A stretch of 64,000 nucleotides of DNA. It comes from Bacteroidota bacterium. Its GTDB lineage: Bacteria > Bacteroidota > Bacteroidia > Chitinophagales > Chitinophagaceae. Positions within the stretch are counted from its first letter, which is position 1. Each line of letters opens with the position of its first letter. Positions 19,761 to 27,262 of this stretch are shown piece after piece. Location: the NCBI GenBank assembly GCA_013286425.1, contig JABDFS010000003.1, forward strand, positions 1 through 64,000, read 5' to 3'. The position numbers were made by a program, and so were the translations under genes. A model generated the notes under the pieces. The model ran no database searches and had not been told where the DNA came from. It worked only from the letters and a program-made list of their open reading frames with translations.

Positions 19761-20282
19761 ATGCGTAAACTAAGCATGGATGAACTGAACCGTAAAACAG
19801 TTGAAGAATTTAAACAGGCAGAAAAAAACAAGATCATTGTTTTGCTGGATAACATTCGCAGCGCGTATAATGTGGGAAGCATCTTCAGAACAGCAGATGC
19901 TTTTTTAATTGAATGCATTTTTATTTGCGGTTATACGCCGCCACCCACACATCGTTCTGTTCATAAAACAGCGTTGGGCGCCGTTGAAACTGTTGACTGG
20001 ATGCAGTTTGAAAACATTGCTGATGCCATCAACCAGCTTAAACAAAATGATTATACTGTCTATGCAATTGAACAGGCTGAACAAAGCACTGCGCTTGACC
20101 AGGTTACCATTCCTTCAAATAAAAAAACAGCAATGATCTTTGGCAATGAAGTAACAGGTGTTCAGAATGAAGCCATGCTGCTGTCTGATGGCTGCATAGA
20201 AATTCCGCAACATGGTATGAAGCATTCTTTAAATGTAAGTGTTGCTGCAGGTATAGTATTGTGGAAGCTGGTACATGGCTGA
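19761..20282 (+). CDS. SpoU/TrmH-family RNA 2'-O-methyltransferase
   Basis: Cytoplasmic SPOUT-fold enzyme transferring methyl from S-adenosylmethionine to a ribose 2'-OH in tRNA or rRNA; 173 residues, a small form without an RNA-binding extension. The three SpoU motifs are visible: NIRSAYNVGSIFRTADA near residue 31 with the catalytic Arg, AMIFGNEVTGV near residue 122 and IEIPQHGMKHSLNVSVAAGI near residue 145, the knot that binds the cofactor. Which RNA site is modified cannot be told. The ATG 19761 is the natural start, nearly touching a promoter box. Confidence 0.9.
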   Translation: MRKLSMDELNRKTVEEFKQAEKNKIIVLLDNIRSAYNVGSIFRTADAFLIECIFICGYTPPPTHRSVHKTALGAVETVDWMQFENIADAINQLKQNDYTVYAIEQAEQSTALDQVTIPSNKKTAMIFGNEVTGVQNEAMLLSDGCIEIPQHGMKHSLNVSVAAGIVLWKLVHG

Positions 20283-20301
20283 TTGATACTACAGATCAGT
20301 T

Positions 20302-20933
20302 ATGAAACACACCATTTATTTATTTCTTGCTTTTATAAATCTTACATTGAATGCACCTGCACAAAAAAATATTGAAGGAGAATATGCACTTGAAGGTGTA
20401 ATGGAAACCGCTGCTGCTTTTAAGCTTAACAGCGATTCAGGTTTTGAATTTTACTTTACTTACGGTGCACTGGACAGGTATGGTTCCGGCAAATGGGCGA
20501 TGAATAACAACAACATTATTTTTACAGGCAAAACATTACCGGGAAAAGATTTTAAACTTGCAAACACAACTGTATCAAAAGGGAAATTTCCTGTTATAAA
20601 GATTGAAGATAAAAACAAGTACTTATACCGGCTGATCTACTGCCGTGTGCAATCGAAGCAACACGATACCATATTTGAATTTGATGATATGGTGTTTTAA
20701 ATCTTCCTTATGCCGTTGACTCCATCCAATTTTTAAGTGATTTATGTGCTGAGCGTGCCTCTTCATTCAAATTGCAATCAACGCCGCATGTTTATACGTT
20801 TACTATTCAGCCATGGATTGTTGAAGTATTTTTTAACGGAGATATATTTCATTTCCAGGAAGATCATTTTGAAGGTCAATTCCTTTTGCTGCCTGATGAT
20901 AAAACTTATCGTTTTGTAAAACAAACAGAATAG
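20302..20933 (+). pseudogene. Secreted hypothetical protein, frameshifted
   Basis: The frame from ATG 20302 encodes a signal peptide (MKHTIYLFLAFINL, ending APAQ) and about 110 further residues, then stops at 20700. The sequence continues as coding in another frame to 20933: from about 20691 it reads NLPYAVDSIQFLSDL and ends FVKQTE with no stop or start of its own. Joining the two at the T/A run near 20695 gives about 209 residues, so one base was gained or lost there. Family not recognised. It could be a true mutation or a sequencing error in a short homopolymer. Confidence 0.65.
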
Positions 20934-21060
20934 GCACTGTTATAAAATCAACATAGCTATTTATTTTTTTACTATCAACCTACAGGCAATGACAGATGTA
21001 TAACTACAGGCTGCATTAATCATTTTGTTATGCTTATTGCCTGGTATATAATTACCGGTA

Positions 21061-21272
21061 AGCTTATTTTTTCGATTTATTTACGATATAACTTCGATAT
21101 AACTTCGATCTATTGGATCGAAGTTATATCGAAATTATATCGAAGAAATATCGAAGTTATATCGAAGAAATGAATCTGCTGGTATGGAAATGTTTTTGTT
21201 GTCTTATAGCTATCAGTAAACAGAAGTTTTACAGGATTAATAGCTATCTTCAAAACACCAAACCTTTTTACT
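21061..21272. other. AT-rich leader region downstream of the repeat array
   Basis: The interval 20934-21272 (about 340 bases) contains no supportable gene. Its notable content is the 11-bp repeat array at 21084-21171, listed separately; the remainder up to the ATG at 21273 is AT-rich and probably held the promoter of the broken T9SS gene. Short reading frames through the array are by-products of its period. Confidence 0.5.
21084..21171. repeat. 11-bp tandem array forming a 27-bp inverted repeat
   Basis: Two units of an 11-bp motif (CGATATAACTT) are followed, after a five-base TATTG spacer at 21111-21115, by its reverse complement (ATATCGAAGTT) repeated about five times with small changes. 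The arms 21084-21110 and 21116-21142 pair over 27 bases with one mismatch; three further direct units continue to 21171. The period is 11 bases, close to one helical turn. There is no gene inside. It could be a protein-binding array, a cruciform or a slippage product. Confidence 0.85.
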
Positions 21273-21778
21273 ATGAAACTGATCTTTACACTTATTGTTT
21301 TATGTTTTTCTATTGAATTGATGGCGCAAAAAGCAGGAACCCTGGATAGTAGTTTTGGAGTGGATGGGAAGGTGCTTACTTCATCAGCAACAGCGTATCT
21401 TGAGTGCACTGCTGCAACTTCATTAAATGATGGCTCAATCATTTGTGCCGGAGTTATAAGCATTGTTGATCAAACCGGTGGTTTTCTGGCTATGAATATC
21501 TTTCAAATGGCGACTTAGATACAAATGTTATTGCCATTAGTAATGATGAAATTAAGGTTTCCCCCAATCCTGCTGCCGGTAGTTTAAACATACAGGGCTT
21601 ACCGGCTACACAAAAAACAAAACTGACGATCTTTGATCTAAGCGGTAATATACAGTTGCAGGCCGTTGCGAGTGCTTCGTCTTATAAATTAAACATTGCT
21701 TTATTGCATGCAGGCAATTATGTGCTGAAGATTAAAACCAATGGGGAAGTAATTACAAAGCAGTTTGTGAAGGAGTAA
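21273..21778 (+). pseudogene. Collapsed delta-60 repeat protein with T9SS tail
   Basis: ATG 21273 starts a signal peptide (MKLIFTLIVLCFS, ending LMAQ) and the start of a delta-60 repeat (GTLDSSFGVDGKVLTS), stopping at 21518. In another frame the sequence goes on with YLSNGDLDTNV, the end of a delta-60 unit, then VSPNPAAGSLNIQGLP and IFDLSGNIQ to a TAA at 21776-21778, a typical type A T9SS sorting domain. Intact relatives carry many delta-60 units; here most are missing and a frameshift lies near 21495. A relic of a secreted surface protein. Confidence 0.8.
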
Positions 21779-21810
21779 CTATTAATCAACAGTTGAAAAA
21801 GAACCTGGTT

Positions 21811-21840
21811 ATGAGATTCCCACTTTCGTGGGAAAGGCGA
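21811..21840 (+). repeat. REP-like palindromic repeat, copy B
   Basis: ATGAGATTCCCACTTTCGTG followed by GGAAAGGCGA. Perfect 7-bp arms at 21817-21823 and 21828-21834 with a TTTC loop. It matches copy A (2432-2460, opposite strand) in flank, arm position and loop, with compensating changes in the arms, so base-pairing is conserved. Confidence 0.65.
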
Positions 21841-21920
21841 CTACAGGGTTTATTGATTATATAAAGTTTAAGATAGCAAGAGCAAAACACAATCTCCTGC
21901 ACGCCATGCCCGGCCTGACT

Positions 21921-21990
21921 GAGCATCTCATTATTAAAAGCTTTGAAGATCTTAATGATGAGATGCTCACTTTCGTGGAACGAACAATCT
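21921..21990. repeat. 17-bp inverted repeat and degenerate REP-like copy C
   Basis: Arms 21921-21937 and 21952-21968 are reverse complements with one mismatch around a 14-base loop. The right arm runs into ATGAGATGCTCACTTTCGTG then GAACG, a weaker version of copies A and B. Together with copy B the whole 21780-22000 gap reads as one repeat-built intergenic element without a gene. Confidence 0.6.
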
Positions 21991-22003
21991 TCCCGGCTAT
22001 TTC

Positions 22004-22630
22004 CTAAAACACATTGCTTTGGTTTTTTATCATTGTTGCCGCAACAGCTTTTGCTTCCTCATCACCCCGCTTCAACTGCTCAATAATATTTTCATAGCTT
22101 TCCTTATCGCGGTTCTGGCTTAATTTAAAAACATGTTCCATTGATGTTATCTCAATTTCAAATGCAACAATTGCTTTCATCATGTTGCTTACATATTCCT
22201 CCGGCAATTCAGGAACCAATGATGGAGAATGCGGGTTATTTTCAAAGTATTCAGTAAGCCTTGCCAGCAAATCATGCAGGAATGCATCGTTCTGAAAACT
22301 TAGTTTTCCTTTTGCATGCACAGCCTGGTAATTCCATGTGCTGCCAATCGTCTTTGTTGTATACCAGCTTGCACTTACGTACGTATGCGCGCCTGAAAAT
22401 ATAGCAAGCACATCCGGGTTGTGTTCAAATGCGATGGTATGTTTTTGCTTCCGCATGATGTGTGCCTGCAAAAAAAGTTTACCGTCTCTTTCTACAATAA
22501 GAACAGGCACATGCGTTGCAACAGGCTGGTTGTTTGCATCACAGCCACATAATGTTATAAACGGATGCGCATGCATAAATGCGATCACTTCTTTATGATC
22601 TGCCGCTTTGAAATGTGGGATATTATACAT
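22004..22630 (-). CDS. PaiB-like FMN-binding protein
   Basis: A 208-residue cytoplasmic protein of the PaiB family (FMN-binding split-barrel fold), whose Bacillus member was described as a negative regulator of sporulation and protease genes. Visible family features are MYNIPHFKA at the start, ATHVPVLIVERDG, MRKQKHT, FSGAHTYVSASWY and the TWNYQAVHAKG segment. There is no helix-turn-helix, so direct DNA binding is doubtful; a flavin-dependent redox role is as likely. It is divergent from the small membrane protein gene to its right. Confidence 0.88.
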   Translation of the reverse strand: MYNIPHFKAADHKEVIAFMHAHPFITLCGCDANNQPVATHVPVLIVERDGKLFLQAHIMRKQKHTIAFEHNPDVLAIFSGAHTYVSASWYTTKTIGSTWNYQAVHAKGKLSFQNDAFLHDLLARLTEYFENNPHSPSLVPELPEEYVSNMMKAIVAFEIEITSMEHVFKLSQNRDKESYENIIEQLKRGDEEAKAVAATMIKNQSNVF

Positions 22631-22664
22631 TCAGGTTAATTTAAACGCTAATGCAAGATTTAAA

Positions 22665-22672
22665 TATTTTTG
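22665..22672 (+). promoter_or_regulatory. Bacteroidota -7 box (TATTTTTG)
   Basis: Exact TAnnTTTG match ending 18 bases before the ATG at 22690. It falls inside the longer reading frame beginning at 22651, so it favours the 22690 start. Confidence 0.5.
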
Positions 22673-22689
22673 GAAATTATTTTAATAAA

Positions 22690-23253
22690 ATGAAATTTAT
22701 TATTCTTTCAACACTAAGCTTAATGCTGGCGATTTCGCCTGCATTCAATAGTATTAACGCACAAACCGATACTACAACAATACAAAAAGATTCTTCAGCT
22801 ATTGCTAATAACGATACTTCCAATAAAGAAGCTGAAGATGATGGTATGAATCTGTTCCTTATAACATTTGCCATCGCATTCTTTTCGGCAATTCTTGTTG
22901 CTTCTTTTTTCGGAGCAATTGCTGCAATTGTTGTTATAGGTTTTATTTTTTTATTGATAACAGCAGGCATAACTTCTGCTTCTGTGCTAATGGGCATTTA
23001 CAAAAGATCTTTTGCCACAGGATTTAAAACATTTATAATCATTCTTGGAATACTTGCAGGAACTTTTCTTGGTGCAGGCTGTTTATGGTTTATCACTAAA
23101 TTTTTTCATCTTCAATTATCTGAGAGCAATGCCCTTTGGATAGGTGCGGCAGGCGGTTGTATTGGTGGAATATTAACCGGGCTTATCATTTTCAAAGCCC
23201 TTCAATTAATAATTACTTATTTTAAAAATAAACTTAAACAGGCAATTGCCTGA
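22690..23253 (+). CDS. Small multi-span membrane protein
   Basis: Unrecognised 187-residue protein. From ATG 22690 it starts with a signal-like segment (MKFIILSTLSLMLAIS), has a polar Thr/Ser/Asp-rich stretch to about residue 55, then three to four hydrophobic segments, the first Ala/Gly-rich (AIAFFSAILVASFFGAIAAIVVI) and the last ending in a basic tail (KNKLKQAIA). An upstream ATG at 22651 is disfavoured by the promoter box between the two. Inner-membrane location is inferred. No motif suggests an activity. Confidence 0.65.
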   Translation: MKFIILSTLSLMLAISPAFNSINAQTDTTTIQKDSSAIANNDTSNKEAEDDGMNLFLITFAIAFFSAILVASFFGAIAAIVVIGFIFLLITAGITSASVLMGIYKRSFATGFKTFIIILGILAGTFLGAGCLWFITKFFHLQLSESNALWIGAAGGCIGGILTGLIIFKALQLIITYFKNKLKQAIA

Positions 23254-23256
23254 AAC

Positions 23257-23281
23257 AAAAAGCCCGGAAAGAATTCCGGGC
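23257..23281 (-). terminator. Terminator of the TonB-type receptor gene
   Basis: An 8-bp GC-rich stem, arms 23262-23269 and 23274-23281 with a four-base loop. Read on the minus strand it is followed by a T-run (23257-23261). The plus-strand side has only a weak T-tract, so it mainly serves the leftward gene. Confidence 0.75.
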
Positions 23282-23307
23282 CGCTATATTTATTCATCAC
23301 CTAGAGA

Positions 23308-25752
23308 CTAATTCAATCCACCACCCTGGTTGCCTATACGCTGGCCTTCATCGTCTGCTCCTGTTTTACGCTGGCGTGCATTTTTAACCTGTGTGCTGCC
23401 AAACCTGTATGTAAAGCTTAAACGCAATTGCCTGCTGTCGTTACCGCCATTCACCTTCATATACTGACCTGCAAAATTGCTGGTGCCGCTCCAGCGCAGC
23501 GTTTGAAATATATCGCTTACACTTGCTTTTGCAGTTGCTTTTCCTTTGAATAAAGTCTGCTGCACACCACCATCAGCACTCCATATGGATGCTGTTTTAA
23601 ATGTTCCCTGCCAGATGGATGGAGATGAATAAAAACCGCTTACTTCAATGGTTGTTGCTTTTGCTACTTTAAATGTTTGCTGCGCATAAATATTTACTGA
23701 GTACACATCAAGATCAATTGTTCTGCCTTCACCAAAGTTTGCTTTGTAGTGAGAATAGAAAGTATTAACATTTGCAAACACGCTGTACCATTTGTATTGA
23801 AAAGGCATGCTGATATTCAGTGCTACCAAATCCTGGTCTGCAAGGTTCTTTTTTGTGATATAGGTTTTTGATTTATCAGCCGTATCTATTATCTGCGCGA
23901 ACACATCATTCACATGACTGTAACTTAATTTGGTAGTTAGCCTGTACCACAAAGTGTTGGTTAAAGAAACGCTGTTTGTGTATTGTGGTGTTAGTTGCGT
24001 ATTACCCTTTTGATATGTGTATTCATCCAGTTTAAATTCAAACGGATTCAGATCCTGGTAAGCCGGGCGGTCAATTCTTCTGCTGTATGCGAGTGACCAC
24101 TGGTTCTTTGGATTTTTATTAAACGTTACAGCAGCGCTTGGAAAGAAATCAGTATAATCTCTTTTGAATGTTGAATCGTAAGCTATATAATCTCCTTCCC
24201 AGTTATAACCATTTGATACGCCTTCAGAATTTGTATTCTCTACGCGCAAGCCAGCCTGTATCATTACAGTTTTAAACTGCCTGTTATAGTTTACATACGC
24301 TGCGTTTATGTTTTCTTTATAGTTGAAATTATTGCTGCGCAATGTGTCTAACAATTTATCAGTCGGATAAACATTATAGCGTTCAAAATCGTTGGTAGTT
24401 TTTACATAAGATATCTTTCCGCCATACCCTAACCTGCCTTTCATAAAGTTTTGTTCATAATCAACTTTTGCAGAATAGATATCAATTTTTGTCGGAGCGA
24501 TCATGTTATAGATGTACTGACTTTGCAACACAGTTCCTGTTGGGTCGTAATAATAGTTCGGCTGATATTGATTTGTCTTAATGTTGTAGTATCCATAATC
24601 AGCATCAATATTTAATTCATGGCCCAACGTATCTGCAAAATGATAATTAAGATTGGCATTGATGTTGTCTCTTTTTCCAACGCTTGAATTATCTGCTTTT
24701 AATATTTTGTTCAATGAATCTGTAGGCTGATAGGTTATTAATGTACTGCTCTGATTACTTGTTGATGGATCAGAGAGATTGCCGTTCACCATTACACCAA
24801 TCGTACTGGTTTTATTAATAGAATAATCAACACCTGCTTTAAAATTATGGCTGCTGTTTTTGTAGATCATATTTGAATGCTGATCAAAAATTGTATCAAG
24901 CTGTATGCGATAAATATTTATGAAGCCATCATTCTTATTATAGTTGTAATTATAGTTGCCGTAAATATTTACTTTTTTATTGCGGTGATTAAAAGCAAAG
25001 CCTGCATTATATCTTGGATATGTGCCGATGTTATAACCAAGATTTACAGAACCGTTTGTTCCAAAAGCTTTATTCTTTTTTAAGCGGATGTTAATGATGC
25101 CTGCATTGCCTTCTGCTTCATATTTAGCAGATGGATTAGTGATAAGTTCTATCGCTTCTATCTGTGATGAAGGCAACGATTTTAAATACGCTGCCAGGTC
25201 TGCACCGCTTAACGGAGAAGGTTTTCCGTCAATATAAACCTGCACACCATTTTTTCCCGCAAGGCTTAAATTATCATCTTTATCAACCAATACACCTGGA
25301 GATTTGCGCAGCAATTCCAACGCATCACTTCCTGTTGCATTGATAGTGTTTTCAACATTTAAAATGGTTTTATCTGCCTTTACTTCAATGATTGGTTTTT
25401 TTGCAGTTACCACAACATCTTTTAAACCATTGTTTGCTTTTGCAAGTGAAACAACAGCAACATTTACATCGTTGCCGTTAACTTCAAATATGGCAGAATG
25501 TGCAACGGCATAACCAATGTAGTTTACATCGGTTAAGTATTTTCCGTCTTTTATATTTTGAAATTTATATCCACCGGAAGCATCGGTGATTGAAATTTTT
25601 ATGACTGAAGAATCTTTTGCATTTAGTAATGACACACTTGCGTTGGCAAGCAACTTCCCTTCACCATCTTTCACAACACCTTTTATATTTTGAGCGATTG
25701 ATGTAAGAGCGATAAAACTGAATGCACTTAATAATAGTAAAATCCGTTTCAT
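23308..25752 (-). CDS. TonB-dependent receptor-like outer membrane beta-barrel protein
   Basis: Outer membrane protein of 814 residues. A signal peptide ending SIAQ is followed by a carboxypeptidase-regulatory-like domain (NIKGVVKDGEGKLLANASV to about residue 110), a plug domain (about 115-225; LRKSPGVLVDKDDNLSLAG, VYIDGKPSPL, IELITNPSAKYEAEG) and a 22-strand-type barrel of the OMP_b-brl_3 kind ending LRLSFTYRFG plus a basic tail. No SusD partner lies next to it, so a polysaccharide system is not indicated; substrate unknown. The ECF sigma/anti-sigma pair is immediately upstream on the same strand. Confidence 0.9.
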   Translation of the reverse strand: MKRILLLLSAFSFIALTSIAQNIKGVVKDGEGKLLANASVSLLNAKDSSVIKISITDASGGYKFQNIKDGKYLTDVNYIGYAVAHSAIFEVNGNDVNVAVVSLAKANNGLKDVVVTAKKPIIEVKADKTILNVENTINATGSDALELLRKSPGVLVDKDDNLSLAGKNGVQVYIDGKPSPLSGADLAAYLKSLPSSQIEAIELITNPSAKYEAEGNAGIINIRLKKNKAFGTNGSVNLGYNIGTYPRYNAGFAFNHRNKKVNIYGNYNYNYNKNDGFINIYRIQLDTIFDQHSNMIYKNSSHNFKAGVDYSINKTSTIGVMVNGNLSDPSTSNQSSTLITYQPTDSLNKILKADNSSVGKRDNINANLNYHFADTLGHELNIDADYGYYNIKTNQYQPNYYYDPTGTVLQSQYIYNMIAPTKIDIYSAKVDYEQNFMKGRLGYGGKISYVKTTNDFERYNVYPTDKLLDTLRSNNFNYKENINAAYVNYNRQFKTVMIQAGLRVENTNSEGVSNGYNWEGDYIAYDSTFKRDYTDFFPSAAVTFNKNPKNQWSLAYSRRIDRPAYQDLNPFEFKLDEYTYQKGNTQLTPQYTNSVSLTNTLWYRLTTKLSYSHVNDVFAQIIDTADKSKTYITKKNLADQDLVALNISMPFQYKWYSVFANVNTFYSHYKANFGEGRTIDLDVYSVNIYAQQTFKVAKATTIEVSGFYSSPSIWQGTFKTASIWSADGGVQQTLFKGKATAKASVSDIFQTLRWSGTSNFAGQYMKVNGGNDSRQLRLSFTYRFGSTQVKNARQRKTGADDEGQRIGNQGGGLN

Positions 25753-25944
25753 AAGTTCTTTGTTTGATATTATTCCACAAAGAAACCCATGAAGATTACC
25801 GGCGACAATCGTTAATCGGTGAATGAAGATTTAATACAGATGAAGTGCCTGGTTTATGATAATTATTTTCAGAAGCCGGTGAAAAATATCGGCGAATCAA
25901 TTCTTTAAATCGGTTAAAAAAACTGGTGAGTTATTTTTTAATTC

Positions 25945-26544
25945 TTATGCAACTTTTATTCTTTGTACTATAGCAAGCACCGGTGATTCAAGAACTTTTA
26001 CATCATGATGTTTGAACATAGGTATCTGCAAAAAACCGCCTGCATCTACTTCAATTTCTTCACCTTCAATATTGCACCTGCATTTACCTTTTAGAATAAT
26101 AAAACATTCTTCTACTTTCTCATGCACTTCATCAGGGTAATCAATTTTGGTCCAGATGATTGTTTGTGAAATCCCATGCTCGTTTCGTAATTCCTTTACA
26201 AGCATGTCTTCCGTTAATTCTCCGGGTAATAATGATTCTACAATTTTTAACCAATTATCCGGGTCGCTGTATTTATTTAACAAAGGAAGATGTTGAAGAT
26301 CTGCTTCCTGTTCTAATGCAAGGTTTTCAATGAGCATAAATGTCTTAGTTCTCATTTCTTCACCAGGATCAATAGCATTATCCATGGCGTACTGCTCAAG
26401 CACCTGCATATAAACATCTATTTCCTGCTTTACATCAGGATGTAATTGTGCATATTGCTCAACGTCTTTGTTCTCTTTATCATTCAATATGCCTAAGCAG
26501 TAATCTTCGATTACGCCTGATGCTATGTATGTTTTGCTATCCAT
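25945..26544 (-). CDS. Cupin-type anti-sigma factor
   Basis: A 199-residue protein from ATG 26544. The N-terminal helical part (VIEDYCLGILNDKENKDVEQ, hP-V-Q-EIDVYM) resembles the anti-sigma domain of Bacteroidota; the C-terminal half (about 115-199) is a cupin with HEKVEECFIILKG and MFKHHDVKV. This is the ChrR-like layout, but the zinc-binding His-x3-Cys-x2-Cys of ChrR is not seen in the N-terminal part. Its start overlaps the sigma factor stop by 8 bases, so it is translated with its target. It probably holds the sigma factor inactive until the cupin senses a ligand or oxidant. Confidence 0.8.
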   Translation of the reverse strand: MDSKTYIASGVIEDYCLGILNDKENKDVEQYAQLHPDVKQEIDVYMQVLEQYAMDNAIDPGEEMRTKTFMLIENLALEQEADLQHLPLLNKYSDPDNWLKIVESLLPGELTEDMLVKELRNEHGISQTIIWTKIDYPDEVHEKVEECFIILKGKCRCNIEGEEIEVDAGGFLQIPMFKHHDVKVLESPVLAIVQRIKVA

Positions 26545-27106
26545 TTGCCAGTTCAAAATTAGTTTTATTAAAATTTTCATACAAGGCTCTTAATTGCTGC
26601 AAACCCATTCTGCTTCTTGTTTGCACAGTGTTCAAAGGAATTTGCAACTGTTGTGCAATTTCTTCCTGTGAGTATCCCCAAAAAAATAAGAGCTCGATCA
26701 CTTGTTTGTATTTATGTTCCGGATTAAGTGTGCAATCATTTAATTCTTCATTTTGTGTTTTGTATTGTGCTGTTTCGTGTATGGCTAAAGTTTCAGGAAA
26801 CTGAAGCTGTGTAAGCATTTCGTGTTGCGCATTGCGCAGGTAGGCAATACATATATCGTGGGTTATATGTAACATCCATGTAAACAATGTTCCTTTAGAT
26901 GTTTCATATTTATCAATGTTATTCCAGATTTTTACAAAAACCTGCTGTAGTAATTCTTCTGCCGCAACTTTATTCTGAACAATTCTGCAAATGACTCCAA
27001 ATAAGGCGGAAGCGTATTTATCATACAATTCTGAAAAAGCGTCACGGCTTTTGGTTTTAATCAGATTGGCAAACAAGGTATTGTCAGTTGTTAGTATGGT
27101 GTTCAT
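26537..27106 (-). CDS. ECF RNA polymerase sigma factor
   Basis: A 189-residue extracytoplasmic-function sigma-70. Region 2 (about 20-85: AFSELYDKYASALFGVI, AEELLQQVFVKIWNNI, TLFTWMLHITHDICIAYLR) contacts the -10 element and core, and region 4 (about 125-180: VIELLFFWGYSQEEIAQQL then IPLNTVQTRSRMGLQQL) is the helix-turn-helix for the -35. It overlaps the cupin anti-sigma gene by 8 bases. Regulon unknown; the receptor gene downstream is an obvious candidate. Confidence 0.93.
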   Translation of the reverse strand: MNTILTTDNTLFANLIKTKSRDAFSELYDKYASALFGVICRIVQNKVAAEELLQQVFVKIWNNIDKYETSKGTLFTWMLHITHDICIAYLRNAQHEMLTQLQFPETLAIHETAQYKTQNEELNDCTLNPEHKYKQVIELLFFWGYSQEEIAQQLQIPLNTVQTRSRMGLQQLRALYENFNKTNFELANG

Positions 27107-27262
27107 CAGAAGTTACAGATGAGCTTATAAAGCTAAGTAATTGTTTGAAAACCGCATTCACAGCAGCATAATAAATTAACCGCTGCTATAAACTGTTGTA
27201 AATCAAAAACAGTATGAGAACCCCAGGTAAATATTACATTGATTTTTCTGCATTGAACTGCA

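Noticed and set aside
20690-20705. Programmed -1 frameshift in the split gene
   Set aside because: No slippery heptamer lies in the right phase and no downstream stem is evident; a one-base mutation is simpler.
21084-21171. CRISPR array
   Set aside because: The repeats are 11 bases with no spacers and invert part-way; no cas gene is nearby.
21113-21316. 67-codon frame starting in the 11-bp array
   Set aside because: Opened by the repeat period only and overlaps the signal peptide of the T9SS relic in another frame.
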